64,000 bases of DNA from Chitinophagales bacterium (GCA_017303835.1 JAFLBI010000001.1:248001-312000), one strand, 5' to 3'; positions 23,879 to 33,367 are shown, numbered from the stretch's first letter. Numbers and translations are program-made. Notes: generated by a model not told the origin, from the letters alone.

Positions 23879-24813
23879 AAATACAGCCAGTGCATTTTTA
23901 GGCCATTACGAGATAGTTGCAAAGCAGGTGCGGGCATTTTAAAAGCATTAAGTACGAAAAGACCAGCTTTTACCCATTTCTTTTTGGTTTTAATACGGGT
24001 GAAATCAATATCAGGTGATAGATACCATTGTCTGTATCTAACAATGTCATTTCTGTTGTAAGGAATTCCGTTTTTATCTACCCATTGATTGGTTGATGCA
24101 CCAAACATACCCTCTGCACCATAGCCTACAGCGATATTGAGCCAGGGCGGCAGGTTTGATTTTGGTAGAAAGGATTTCAGGTTTGCACTTAACCAATAAG
24201 TTTGCGCATTATAATCTTTCAGCATTCTGTTTGCCAGGCCTTTGCCATACAAATCATCCGCACGTGCGTTCAGAATAGGATCGCCATAATTATTTCGGTG
24301 AAAGGAGAACTTTAGCTGAATTTTTTGTTGGTCCCATGCGAGTTCCTGCGCAACAAGCAAACCACTCCCTGCAATATTCGCAGCAAAATCGCCCCAGCTC
24401 CAGCCCCATTCCGTTGAAAAGCCATCCAGTATTTCAATAGCTGTTTGATAGATGGCGCCGCTCATGCCGCCAATCCAGATGCGTTGTTTTCTTGGTAAAC
24501 CCGCCCAGCGCCACATTTCCATACTTACTTTACTTTCTATATAGGCGCTGTACATATGTCCCACTTTATCAACCTGTAGCCATTCTTTATTATCATTGAA
24601 TGTATGAAACTTGCCTTGGGGATAGTTCTTGTACCATGCGTTGTATAATAGTACCATGGTTCCCCCGTAGCCAATGATATTGCCGGCAGTAACCAGTTGC
24701 ACGCGCTTTTTGTTGATGGACTTAGAAGGCAGAAGACTGGAGTCGTACTGGGATAAAGCGGATATCCTCAGGAATAAAAAGACTGAAAAAAACACGAGCT
24801 TCTGAAAGCGCAT
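23875..24813 (-). CDS. DUF2279 family predicted lipoprotein/periplasmic protein (YfiM-like)
   Basis: A 312-residue protein starting at ATG 24813 (MRFQKLVFFSVFLFLRISALSQ) with a signal peptide. The core segment DKVGHMYSAYIESKVSMEMWRWAGL, followed by GGMSGAIYQTAIEILDGFSTEWGWSWGDFAANIAGSGL, matches the DUF2279/YfiM pattern (His and Asp residues conserved in DK-x-GH and GWSWGD). The C-terminal part looks beta-rich and may associate with the outer membrane. Function unknown. It is divergent from the phosphohexomutase gene and shares its stop palindrome with the phosphoribosyltransferase. Confidence 0.75.
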   Translation of the reverse strand: MRFQKLVFFSVFLFLRISALSQYDSSLLPSKSINKKRVQLVTAGNIIGYGGTMVLLYNAWYKNYPQGKFHTFNDNKEWLQVDKVGHMYSAYIESKVSMEMWRWAGLPRKQRIWIGGMSGAIYQTAIEILDGFSTEWGWSWGDFAANIAGSGLLVAQELAWDQQKIQLKFSFHRNNYGDPILNARADDLYGKGLANRMLKDYNAQTYWLSANLKSFLPKSNLPPWLNIAVGYGAEGMFGASTNQWVDKNGIPYNRNDIVRYRQWYLSPDIDFTRIKTKKKWVKAGLFVLNAFKMPAPALQLSRNGLKMHWLYF

Positions 24814-24917
24814 ACTGCAAACATACGATGCAGGATGCATAGCTGATTTTCCTGATGTACGGATATCTAAAAAGGTTAACTTGCGATACACAATAACCAA
24901 TCCTAAAATCAATAACT

Positions 24918-26645
24918 ATGGATGCTGCCATCTTAGGTCGCGTACAAGTCTGGCTGAACGGCAACTACGACGCTGAAACCAAAGCCACAATAGCACAATT
25001 AGAAAAAGAAAATCCCGACGAACTGGCTGATGCCTTTTATAGAAACCTTGAATTCGGAACCGGTGGTCTCCGTGGCGTCATGGGTGTGGGTACCAATCGT
25101 ATGAATAAGTATACTGTTGGTATGGCTACACAAGGTTTCGCCAACTATTTGAAGAAGACATACGGTGATGCTCCTGTAAAAGTGGCCATTGGGCACGACA
25201 GTCGCAACAACAGCCGCTTCTTCGCCGAGACTACAGCGAATGTGTTTGCAGCCAATGGCTGTGAAGTATATCTATTCGAAGCTTTGCGCCCAACACCCGA
25301 ACTCAGTTTTGCAATTCGGCATTTAGGTTGTCAGGCTGGTGTGGTTTGTACTGCATCGCACAACCCTAAAGAGTACAATGGCTATAAAGCTTATTGGAAT
25401 GATGGCGGACAGTTGGTGCCTCCGCATGATAAGAACGTGATCAAGGAAGTAGAAGCCATTACTTCAGTAGATGAAGTGAAATGGTCTGGCGGCGAAAGTC
25501 GTATCCAGCTGATGGGTAAGGAAATGGATGCCGCATACATTGATATGGTGAAAAGTCTGAGTGTATACCCGGATGTGATTGCCAAGCAACACGACTTGAA
25601 AATTGTATACACCCCCATTCACGGTACAGGTATTACTTTGGTACCTGATGTATTAAAAGCTTTTGGTTTCACCAATGTAACTATCGTTGATGAGCAGGCT
25701 ACACCCGATGGTAATTTCCCAACAGTTGTGTATCCTAACCCTGAAGAAAGTGAAGCCATGCATATCGGCTTGCAAAAAGCCAAAGCGTTGGATGCAGATA
25801 TTTTGTTGGGTACAGATCCAGATAGCGACCGTGTAGGCATAGGTGTGAAAAACCATAAGGGCGAGTGGGTACTTATGAATGGTAACCAAACAGCAGTATT
25901 AGCTTTTGCATACATGATGGAAGCGCGTCGTGCAAAAGGTATTGCACAGCCTAATGATATGGTGGTTAGCACGATTGTTACAACTGAAATGATTAATGAT
26001 GTGGCCAAAGCCAATAACGTGGCTTGTTACAATGTTTTGACCGGGTTTAAATGGATTGCTGAACTCGTAAAAGCGAAAGAAGGCAAAGAAAACTATATCG
26101 TTGGTGGCGAAGAAAGTTTTGGTTTGATGATTGGCGATAAGACACGCGATAAGGATGCCATCAGTGCAGTTGCCCTGCTTTGCGAAATGGCTGCTTATGA
26201 GAAGAATCAGGGCAGAACGCTCTTTGATAAGATGATTGATCTCTATACCCAATATGGTTTCTACTATGAGAACCTGATCAGCATTACCAAGAAGGGCATG
26301 AACGGACAAAAAGAGATTGCAGCGATGATGGAAGGCTATCGTACCAACCCGCCAGCAACCATCAATGGTGCGCAAGTAGTACAATTGCTCGATTATCAAT
26401 TGCAGCAGGGTAAGAATTTGGTTACTGGCGAATCTTGGTCTATTGATCTACCAAAGAGTAATGTACTGCAGTTCATTACTGCCGATGGCAGTAAGATTTC
26501 TGCAAGACCAAGCGGTACTGAACCCAAGATCAAGTTCTATTTCAGTGTAAAGACTGATTTGGCCAATCGCGCAGATTTTGATACGAAGCTAGCTGAGCTG
26601 GAAAACAAGATCAGCGGTATCGTTAAAGATATGCAGTTGAAATAG
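24918..26645 (+). CDS. Phospho-sugar mutase (phosphoglucomutase/phosphomannomutase family)
   Basis: A 575-residue alpha-D-phosphohexomutase. The phosphoserine loop is CTASHNPKEYNGYK with Ser147; the metal loop is GTDPDSDRVG; the sugar-binding loop is GGEESFG; the phosphate-binding loop is RPSGTEPKIKFY. Length and the PYR-containing N terminus (FGTGGLRGVMGVGTNRMN) match the long phosphoglucomutase (PgcA/ManB) type, which interconverts glucose-1-phosphate and glucose-6-phosphate or their mannose analogues. It is monocistronic, with a hairpin terminator at 26666-26692. Confidence 0.92.
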   Translation: MDAAILGRVQVWLNGNYDAETKATIAQLEKENPDELADAFYRNLEFGTGGLRGVMGVGTNRMNKYTVGMATQGFANYLKKTYGDAPVKVAIGHDSRNNSRFFAETTANVFAANGCEVYLFEALRPTPELSFAIRHLGCQAGVVCTASHNPKEYNGYKAYWNDGGQLVPPHDKNVIKEVEAITSVDEVKWSGGESRIQLMGKEMDAAYIDMVKSLSVYPDVIAKQHDLKIVYTPIHGTGITLVPDVLKAFGFTNVTIVDEQATPDGNFPTVVYPNPEESEAMHIGLQKAKALDADILLGTDPDSDRVGIGVKNHKGEWVLMNGNQTAVLAFAYMMEARRAKGIAQPNDMVVSTIVTTEMINDVAKANNVACYNVLTGFKWIAELVKAKEGKENYIVGGEESFGLMIGDKTRDKDAISAVALLCEMAAYEKNQGRTLFDKMIDLYTQYGFYYENLISITKKGMNGQKEIAAMMEGYRTNPPATINGAQVVQLLDYQLQQGKNLVTGESWSIDLPKSNVLQFITADGSKISARPSGTEPKIKFYFSVKTDLANRADFDTKLAELENKISGIVKDMQLK

Positions 26646-26665
26646 TGTAGTAATTACTGATAATG

Positions 26666-26692
26666 AAATGCCGCCTTGTGCGGCATTTTTTG
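26666..26692 (+). terminator. Intrinsic terminator of the phospho-sugar mutase gene
   Basis: A 9-bp stem AAATGCCGC/GCGGCATTT (26666-26674 and 26680-26688) with a 5-base loop and T residues to about 26691, 20 bases after the stop codon. Confidence 0.85.
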
Positions 26693-26779
26693 TGCATAGT
26701 TACCCAATTGCCTGAATTCTTGTTCACAAGCGACAATGTTCAGGAGCGTTCTAGTGCAGGAATATTACATTTGTTCGGC

Positions 26780-27436
26780 ATGAGGAAATTTGAAGACACA
26801 TATCAGCATAAAGGTTTGCGTAAGAAGTTGGTAGAACTGCTGCGCGAAAAGGGCATTACAGATGAATCTGTACTTGCAGCAATCGGCAATATACCAAGGC
26901 ATTATTTTCTGGATTCTGCATTTGATAAAATTGCATACGAAGACAGAGCATTTCCAATCGGAGAGGGGCAAACCATATCTCAACCTTATACAGTTGCGTA
27001 TCAGTCACAATTATTGCAAATCAAAAAAGGCGATAAGGTATTAGAGATCGGAACAGGAAGTTTTTATCAGGCTGCTGTACTGGCCGAGATGGGTGCGTGG
27101 GTGCATACCATTGAGCGACAAAAAAAATTATACGAAAAACTCAAGGGCTTTCACCTGCGTAATAAATATCCTAACGTCAAATTTTTTTATGGAGATGGCT
27201 TTGAAGGGTTGCCAACCTATGCGCCTTTTGATAAAGTCATCATCACAGCTGCTGCACCATTCATTCCACCCAAACTGGTAGAACAAATGAAAGTTGGCGC
27301 GCTGATGGTAATACCCGTTGACGAAGGAGAAGCGCAGCGTATGTTGCGTTTAACCAAACTACCGGATGGTACATTAAAAGAAGAGAGCTTTGAGCAATTC
27401 TCATTTGTGCCAATGCTTACCGGAAAGAATCAATAA
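26780..27436 (+). CDS. pcm: Protein-L-isoaspartate O-methyltransferase
   Basis: A 218-residue SAM methyltransferase that repairs isoaspartyl residues. Family motifs are IPRHYFLD, RAFPIGEGQTISQPYTVA, the SAM motif LEIGTGSFYQAAVLAEMG, TIERQKKLYEK and GDGFEGLP, then FDKVIITAAAPFIPPKLVEQMKVGALMVIPV. ATG 26780 gives the standard length; the frame extends further upstream over the terminator of the previous gene. Oddity: motif I has Phe at residue 95 where most family members have Gly (GTGSGYQ). The gene ends at a strong bidirectional terminator. Confidence 0.9.
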   Translation: MRKFEDTYQHKGLRKKLVELLREKGITDESVLAAIGNIPRHYFLDSAFDKIAYEDRAFPIGEGQTISQPYTVAYQSQLLQIKKGDKVLEIGTGSFYQAAVLAEMGAWVHTIERQKKLYEKLKGFHLRNKYPNVKFFYGDGFEGLPTYAPFDKVIITAAAPFIPPKLVEQMKVGALMVIPVDEGEAQRMLRLTKLPDGTLKEESFEQFSFVPMLTGKNQ

Positions 27437-27438
27437 AT

Positions 27439-27467
27439 AAAAAATCCCGCAGGTGCGGGATTTTTTT
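27439..27467. terminator. Bidirectional intrinsic terminator
   Basis: A 12-bp stem (27439-27450 with 27455-27466) with core TCCCGC/GCGGGA, tetraloop AGGT, and A and T tracts on both sides. It lies between the convergent pcm and outer-membrane barrel genes. Confidence 0.9.
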
Positions 27468-27485
27468 ATAAGATATCTGATTGGA

Positions 27486-30170
27486 TTAGCCGTTCATGCC
27501 GCCCATCATGCTACCGGCACCGCCATCCATATCGCCCTTGGTGCTCTTACGCTTGAAGAGGTTTGGATCAAACTTACCAAAGCGCCAGCTGAAGTTCAGG
27601 CGTAATACCTGTGGGTCTCTTCTGCGCTGGAAAGTCTGGGTAAAGAATGGAGACTCAGCAAAGCTTTGTTGTAACTGTGTGCGGAAAATATCGTTCATGC
27701 TCAGTGTGAGTGAACCGGTATTGCCACCTTTCCATGTGAAATCTTTTCTGATTGACATGTCAACTGCATAACGCGGGAGGTTGTATCCCTGTGCAGTACC
27801 AACGTTACCGCCGCCAAACATCATACCACCGCCAAATCCACCACGGCCACCACCAAATCCGCCGCCACCACCACCGGGAGGTAATACAGTCTTGGCTTGG
27901 TAATCACCACTCAGCTGGATAGAATAGCCTTTCTTCAACTTAAAGTTGTTATTCAACTTCGCGAACCAGCTTACCAATTGGTTATTGAGGTTGTTGGCAA
28001 TATTCTCACCATTAATCTGAGAGTTAAAGATGTTCAGGTTAGCAGTCATGTTCCACCATTTCGTTACATCCATACGGTTGGTGATTTCAATACCATAGAT
28101 TATGCTGTTATTGGCATTGGTAAAGGTGTTGAACACCACACTGTCAAATGGCTTCAATGGATCTGTTCCTTTGTACTGGTAACGTGTAATCAGGTTGGTA
28201 CTATACTTAAAGAAAGCGTTGATCAATAAGTTGGCTCCTTTCTTATACGCATTGTTATAAGATAATTCCAATGAGTTTACAAATTCAGGCTTAAGGCCTG
28301 CATTACCTACGTTCAGGTTCTGAGGGTCTGTATAATCAATAAATGGAATTAACTGGAAGAAATTAGGTCTGTTGATTCTGCGTGAATAGTTCACCTGAAT
28401 ATCTTCTTTGTCTGATTTCTTGTATGTAATAAATGCACTTGGGAAGAGGCTGATCGGGAAGTCTACCCTGAAGCTGGAATCCTTACCCAAAATGCGGCCA
28501 TCATAGAAAGAGCTTTCTGCTCTCATACCCAATTGATAGCTCCAGTTCTTTTTCTTGAAACTGTAAATGCTATAAGCTGCATATACGGCATCATTGTAAG
28601 CGAAATTGGCACTAATGCTTGGGATTGTTTGAAAACTATTGGTGTTATAGTTGTAAAACTGCTGCACGTTATTGCTGGTAAAATCACGCAACTGTGCACG
28701 AGCGCCTGCTTCGAACTTGCTGTTATCGGTAATAGGGTTCTCGTAGTCAGTCTGAATGATGACAAAACTATTTGAACCTGAGCCCAGCGTTTTTTGCAGA
28801 ATCGGATTTCCCTTTATGCTGAAAGAGTTGGGGAAATAAGTTGTTTGTGTAAAGTCAGAATTGTTCTCGTTATTGCTTTTGTTATAATTGATGTCTGCTG
28901 TCCACTCATGACCTGCTTTAGGAAAATTATGTTTGAAACTCAAGCTGGCACCCACATTTCTGAATTCTGCTGCAGAATATGCATCTCTGAGGCTGTATGA
29001 AGTGAAAATATTGTTGATGGTTGAGTCAATTCGCTGCACTTCTTCGTTGTTGAATACGCCATTCACGTAGCTACCAGATACAGTAATGGTGTTTCTGTTA
29101 TCAACGAAATAATCCATACCACCTCTTAAGAAAGCAAAGTATCCTGAGTTGGTTGCATTACTGTTTTGTAAAACAATGGCTTTAGAGCTTGTTCCGAAAT
29201 TGTCTCTGTCTGTCAGTGCAGTTGAAATTGATTTACGCTGGTTGTAGTTACCAGATAAGAAAAAATTAAATTTATTCTGACGGAGGTTTAAATCACCGCC
29301 AATGTTTGAACGCCAACGGCTATCCAAGCCATAGCGGAGACCACCGTTGTAACCAACTTTTTTATTCTTCTTCAGAACAACGTTTAAGATACCGGCATTA
29401 CCACCTGATGCATCAAACTTAGCAGATGGGTTGGTAATCAACTCTACCTTCTCAACGATATCAGCAGGAATCTGCTCTAACGTTAGGGTTGTAGGTCTGC
29501 CATCAATGAACAACTGAGGAGCTGCGTTACGAAGGGTAACGTTGCCATCAATATCCACATTCAATGAAGGGATATTACGCATAATTTCAACTGCCGTTTG
29601 ACCGGTACTGTTGATATTCTTTTCTACGTTAAAGATTTTGCGGTCAACACCCATTTCAAAGAATTGCTTGGCTGTTGTAGTTACCGTTACGTTGGCAAGG
29701 GTGCTGGCATCTTCTTCCATCTTTATATTACCCAGGTCTTTATCAGCCTGACCAAGGAGTTGCTGAAAGCCGCCACTTTGTGCCAGTGCCTGTGGGCCGC
29801 CGGCAGGCATTTTGATGTCGAATTTGATTGATTTTTCCAGGGTCTTGAAGCCCAGGCTACTTACTTTCAATTTGAAGTTACCGAATAAAGGCAGGTTTTC
29901 AATATTGAAATCCCCTTGTTTATCAGTGAGTTGTGTAGATAAAATCGCTTCTTTCATCCTTTTGGTCACCGTATCAAAACGGTTTCCGATCAGCTGAACA
30001 CTGGCGCCTTCGATACCCTTATTAGAAGCATCCACCAGCTTACCGTAAAATCGGCCAATATTCATATTCTGGCCGCCCATGCCACCGCGGTTACCACCCA
30101 TACCCGGGAATTGCGAAAAGCCTAAATAACTAATTGACAATAAAATAAAAACAAATAACAATTTTCTCAT
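27486..30170 (-). CDS. Outer-membrane beta-barrel family protein with glycine-rich segments
   Basis: An 894-residue relative of the protein at 17225-19678. ATG 30170 (MRKLLFVFILLSISYLGFSQ) gives a proper signal peptide. Domain order: Gly/Met-rich stretch (FPGMGGNRGGMGGQNMNIG), CarboxypepD_reg-like domain (about 35-125), plug domain with STGQTAEIMRNIPSLNVDIDG-type and NAGILNVVLKKNKK motifs, then a long barrel. Near the C terminus is a glycine-rich loop (PPGGGGGGFGGGRGGFGGG, then more Gly/Met), probably extracellular, and the tail is again Gly/Met-rich. The substrate is unknown. It is monocistronic, and 144 bases without a gene separate it from DUF445. Confidence 0.85.
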   Translation of the reverse strand: MRKLLFVFILLSISYLGFSQFPGMGGNRGGMGGQNMNIGRFYGKLVDASNKGIEGASVQLIGNRFDTVTKRMKEAILSTQLTDKQGDFNIENLPLFGNFKLKVSSLGFKTLEKSIKFDIKMPAGGPQALAQSGGFQQLLGQADKDLGNIKMEEDASTLANVTVTTTAKQFFEMGVDRKIFNVEKNINSTGQTAVEIMRNIPSLNVDIDGNVTLRNAAPQLFIDGRPTTLTLEQIPADIVEKVELITNPSAKFDASGGNAGILNVVLKKNKKVGYNGGLRYGLDSRWRSNIGGDLNLRQNKFNFFLSGNYNQRKSISTALTDRDNFGTSSKAIVLQNSNATNSGYFAFLRGGMDYFVDNRNTITVSGSYVNGVFNNEEVQRIDSTINNIFTSYSLRDAYSAAEFRNVGASLSFKHNFPKAGHEWTADINYNKSNNENNSDFTQTTYFPNSFSIKGNPILQKTLGSGSNSFVIIQTDYENPITDNSKFEAGARAQLRDFTSNNVQQFYNYNTNSFQTIPSISANFAYNDAVYAAYSIYSFKKKNWSYQLGMRAESSFYDGRILGKDSSFRVDFPISLFPSAFITYKKSDKEDIQVNYSRRINRPNFFQLIPFIDYTDPQNLNVGNAGLKPEFVNSLELSYNNAYKKGANLLINAFFKYSTNLITRYQYKGTDPLKPFDSVVFNTFTNANNSIIYGIEITNRMDVTKWWNMTANLNIFNSQINGENIANNLNNQLVSWFAKLNNNFKLKKGYSIQLSGDYQAKTVLPPGGGGGGFGGGRGGFGGGMMFGGGNVGTAQGYNLPRYAVDMSIRKDFTWKGGNTGSLTLSMNDIFRTQLQQSFAESPFFTQTFQRRRDPQVLRLNFSWRFGKFDPNLFKRKSTKGDMDGGAGSMMGGMNG

Positions 30171-30314
30171 GACTATATAATTATGCGTATCTGTAAAACA
30201 AAGGTGCTTCATATTGGTTGGTGCTGTTTAACTGAATTACACGAACGGTAATTAGACTATGGGGGATGGTGAAAGTCTATACCTTTTGTACCGGGATGAA
30301 GCCGTTGGTGTAGC

Positions 30315-30917
30315 TTATTGCAGGTAAGTGATGAAAATCTGGAGCAAACCGATCACAAATCCCAATACTGCACCGATAATCTCCACAAAACGGAATTCTT
30401 TCGACATAATGCTGTTCAGTATCTGTTCCAGTTTGTCAGAGGAGAAGCCGGATACTTTCTGAACCACTATTTTCTCCAGATCAAGGTCCTGTTGTAGATG
30501 ACCCATATACTGCTGCATCAGATCTGGGAAAAGCAGACGTAATTCCTGCATAAACACCCCTTTCAACTGCTGTATCGTGTTCTCGCCGATAAACATGCTG
30601 ATGATGGGCATTTCGTCTGCGAGCTTTTTACGCAGGAAATTGTCAATATGGGCTTCCACATGTGGCATCAGCTTTTCCATATTGTCGGCGTTGGTAATCT
30701 TGGCGGCTATGTCCTGAAAGGAGAGCAGCTCATTACTAACCAATTTGCCCAGCTTTTCTGCGAACTGCTGCTGACGTTTCGGGAAAATACCCTGAAATGT
30801 CACACCCAGAAAGCGTTTGGGCTCGCGGGGATGAAACAGCATTTTAATGGCAATCCAGTTGGTGAACCAGCCAATAAAGGCCGAAATCACAGGAATAAGT
30901 AACAACGAATAGTGCAT
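30315..30917 (-). CDS. DUF445 family membrane protein
   Basis: A 200-residue protein beginning at ATG 30917 (MHYSLLLIPVISAFIGWFTNWIAIKMLFHP). The sequence GWFTNWIAIKMLFHPREP is the DUF445 hallmark, followed by a helical middle (FPKRQQQFAEKLGKLVSNELLS) and a C-terminal hydrophobic helix (FVEIIGAVLGFVIGLLQIFITYL). Both ends are membrane-embedded. The function is unknown; relatives include YheB of Bacillus. The frame extends upstream through the tRNA-His gene, and those codons are not protein-coding. Confidence 0.85.
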   Translation of the reverse strand: MHYSLLLIPVISAFIGWFTNWIAIKMLFHPREPKRFLGVTFQGIFPKRQQQFAEKLGKLVSNELLSFQDIAAKITNADNMEKLMPHVEAHIDNFLRKKLADEMPIISMFIGENTIQQLKGVFMQELRLLFPDLMQQYMGHLQQDLDLEKIVVQKVSGFSSDKLEQILNSIMSKEFRFVEIIGAVLGFVIGLLQIFITYLQ

Positions 30918-30931
30918 AGTGCTATAAATTA

Positions 30932-30955
30932 AAAACCCCGAATGATCGGGGTTTT
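30932..30955. terminator. Hairpin terminator downstream of tRNA-His
   Basis: A perfect 10-bp stem (30932-30941 with 30946-30955), tetraloop, core CCCCGA/TCGGGG with A and T tracts. On the minus strand it lies between tRNA-His and the DUF445 gene and ends in a T run, so it most likely terminates the tRNA transcript. Confidence 0.85.
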
Positions 30956-30963
30956 GGGTGATG

Positions 30964-31038
30964 GGAGATTGAGGGGACTCGAACCCCCGGCCTTCAGAGC
31001 CACAATCTGACGCTCTAACCAAGCTGAGCTACAACCTC
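30964..31038 (-). tRNA. tRNA-His (anticodon GTG)
   Basis: Reading the minus strand, the cloverleaf is complete: acceptor GAGGTTG pairs with CAATCTC, D-arm GCTC/GAGC, anticodon arm TCAGA-TTGTGGC-TCTGA with GTG at positions 34-36, variable loop AGGCC, T-arm GGGGG-TTCGAGT-CCCCT. The base before G1 is G (31039) and the discriminator is C73, the G-1:C73 pair that identifies tRNA-His. The 3' CCA is not encoded (C, A, T follow). A terminator follows on the same strand. Confidence 0.97.
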
Positions 31039-31179
31039 CGGGTGTTTCAGAAACTGGGTTTCTTTTAACGGGTTGCAAAAATAAGGCAAATCGGTTTTCC
31101 GTAAAAACTGTTTTTAAGCCGATCCGCAGAAAGCTTTGTTAATTGGTGTAAGAACGCCTTCGTGGGTTGGTTTTTCGGT

Positions 31180-31187
31180 TATTTTTG
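31180..31187 (+). promoter_or_regulatory. Candidate -7 element of the tail-specific protease gene
   Basis: TATTTTTG is an exact match to TAnnTTTG. It ends 7 bases before ATG 31195 and 28 before ATG 31216. No well-spaced TTTG is seen upstream. If used, it favours the later start or a leaderless one. Confidence 0.35.
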
Positions 31188-31194
31188 GAAACAC

Positions 31195-33348
31195 ATGAAT
31201 CAATTTCTACATTTTATGATAAAGAGAAGAGGCTGGGTGCTTGCAGTGGTATTGTTATCCGGAGCATTGTTTTTTGCTTTTAGAAGTACAGAAGTATCTC
31301 CATCATTCCTTACACAGCGTCAAAAATTATTGGCTGTTATTGGTCAGCTGATCGAGCAACAGCATTATAGTCCTAAAAAAGTAGACGATGCTTTTTCCAG
31401 AGAAGTGTTTAAGAAGTTTCTGTCTGAAATGGATGGAGATAAGACACTCTTTCTGCAATCAGATATTGCTTCACTGAAGAAATTTGAGACCAAGATTGAT
31501 GATGAGATTCATGGTGCTGAAATCAAGTTTGAACCAGCAGTAAGTGCGATTTATGATAAGCGCATTAACGAAGCCATTGCTATCTATAAAGAAATACTGG
31601 CATCCCCTTTTAAATTTGATGCAGATGAAAGTTTTCAGCAAGATGCAGATAAGCTTGATTACCCTGCTAGTGCAGCTGAACGTAAAGACCGTTGGCGCAA
31701 GAAGTTGAAATATTTCACACTTGAGCGTTATGCTGATTTGTTGGATCAAAAAGAGAAAGCGAAAGCCGGCGACAGTATCTTACTTAAATCAGATGTGCAG
31801 CTGGAAAAAGAAGCTCGTGAGCGGGTCTTGAAAATTATGAATAAGACTTTTGATCGTATCAAGAGTACCTACAATGAAGAGCAGCGATTCTCAACTTATA
31901 TCAATAGCATCACGCAGCTGATTGATCCCCATACAGATTATTTTCCTCCAGTAGAAAAGCGTGCATTTGATGAGCAAATGAGTGGTCGCTTTTTTGGTAT
32001 TGGTGCGCAATTGCGCGAAGATGATGCCGGTGTTAAAATAGCCAGCATTGTACCGGGCGGACCAGCATGGAAGCAAGGTGATCTGGGCGTTGATGATCTG
32101 ATCATCAAAGTAGGACAGGAGACTGGTGAAATGGTTGATCTAACAGGTTATGCAGTAGAAGATGCAGTAAAATTGATTCGTGGAGGAAAGGGTACATTGG
32201 TAAGGCTGACATTTAAGAAAAAGGATGGAACTGTTAAAACGATTACTATCCAACGTGAAGAAATTGTACAGGATGAAGCATATGCGCGTAGCGCGATTGT
32301 GAAGCAGGATAATCAGAAGATTGGCTATATATACTTACCTGATTTTTACGCCAACTTTGAAGATGCCAATGGGCATCGTTGTTCAGAAGATGTGGCAAAG
32401 GAAGTGGAGAAATTGAAGGCAGAAGAAGTGGATGGTATTGTGATTGACTTGCGCAACAATGGTGGCGGTTCATTATACGAAGTGGTTCAGATGGTAGGCC
32501 TGTTTATTCCGCAAGGTCCCGTAGTTCAGGTGCGTGACAAAGAAGGCAAATCAACTGTATTGTATGATCGCGATCCTTCAGTATTGTATGATGGTCCACT
32601 GGCTGTGATGGTGAATGAGTTTAGTGCTTCTGCCAGTGAAATCTTTGCAGCAGCCATTCAAGATTATAAGCGTGGTGTGGTTATTGGCAGTACATCTACT
32701 TTCGGTAAGGGAACCGTACAGCGTAATGTGCCTGTTGGTCGCCCGCTGGATTTTGTTTCTGGTAGAACAGATATGGGTGCATTGAAACTCACTTTTCAGA
32801 AGTTTTATCGCGTAAGCGGTGCTTCTACACAGCTGAAAGGTGTAGTACCTGATCTGGTATTACCTGATGTATTGGAGAACTATAAGCTTCGTGAAAAAGA
32901 TCGTCCTAACGCACTTCCCTGGGATGAGATTGCAGCTTCTCAGTACAATGCATGGAAGGGGTACAACAATTTTGAACCTATCGTTAGCTCGGTGAAAGCA
33001 AGTGTTGATAATGGTTCAAACTTTTCTGTACTGAAAAGCAATCTGGATTGGTTAACAAAGTATCAGGAAGCGCCTGTGCCACTGAGTTTGGTAAAGTATA
33101 AGGAAAACCAACAGCGCATTCGCGAAACGGTTACTCAAAACAATAATTTGCTGAAGCTGAAAGAGGAAATGAAAGTGGAAGTGTGCTCTATGGATAGAGT
33201 AAAGTTCTTCAGTAACCCTGATAAGCCAAAGGGAGATCGTTATCAGGCTTGGTTACGTGGGGTGAAGGGTGATATGTATATTGATCAGTCAACTAAGATA
33301 GTGAGCGAGCTGGCAAAAGCACATAAAGCGGTTACAGCAGCAAAGTAA
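31195..33348 (+). CDS. prc: Carboxy-terminal (tail-specific) processing protease, S41 family
   Basis: A 717-residue periplasmic protease with an N-terminal membrane anchor (about residues 8-30). An N-terminal helical domain precedes DPHTDYFPP, a PDZ domain (about 245-340: GIGAQLREDDAGVKIASIVPGGPAWKQG), and the catalytic core with DLRNNGGGSLYEVVQ, the Ser-containing VNEFSASASEIFAAA (serines at 477, 479 and 481) and the general-base Lys505 in FGKGTVQ. The C-terminal DUF3340-like region matches Prc of E. coli. These enzymes degrade misfolded or C-terminally tagged proteins and trim lipoproteins. ATG 31216 is an alternative start. A hairpin terminator follows (33368-33390). Confidence 0.92.
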   Translation: MNQFLHFMIKRRGWVLAVVLLSGALFFAFRSTEVSPSFLTQRQKLLAVIGQLIEQQHYSPKKVDDAFSREVFKKFLSEMDGDKTLFLQSDIASLKKFETKIDDEIHGAEIKFEPAVSAIYDKRINEAIAIYKEILASPFKFDADESFQQDADKLDYPASAAERKDRWRKKLKYFTLERYADLLDQKEKAKAGDSILLKSDVQLEKEARERVLKIMNKTFDRIKSTYNEEQRFSTYINSITQLIDPHTDYFPPVEKRAFDEQMSGRFFGIGAQLREDDAGVKIASIVPGGPAWKQGDLGVDDLIIKVGQETGEMVDLTGYAVEDAVKLIRGGKGTLVRLTFKKKDGTVKTITIQREEIVQDEAYARSAIVKQDNQKIGYIYLPDFYANFEDANGHRCSEDVAKEVEKLKAEEVDGIVIDLRNNGGGSLYEVVQMVGLFIPQGPVVQVRDKEGKSTVLYDRDPSVLYDGPLAVMVNEFSASASEIFAAAIQDYKRGVVIGSTSTFGKGTVQRNVPVGRPLDFVSGRTDMGALKLTFQKFYRVSGASTQLKGVVPDLVLPDVLENYKLREKDRPNALPWDEIAASQYNAWKGYNNFEPIVSSVKASVDNGSNFSVLKSNLDWLTKYQEAPVPLSLVKYKENQQRIRETVTQNNNLLKLKEEMKVEVCSMDRVKFFSNPDKPKGDRYQAWLRGVKGDMYIDQSTKIVSELAKAHKAVTAAK

Positions 33349-33367
33349 ATTGCAATAAAACAGCTAC

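Noticed and set aside
26663-26779. Upstream extension of the pcm frame
   Set aside because: It spans the terminator of the preceding gene and adds 39 residues absent from the family.
30918-31022. N-terminal extension of the DUF445 frame on the minus strand
   Set aside because: It is the read-through translation of the tRNA-His gene and its terminator; the family N terminus begins at 30917.
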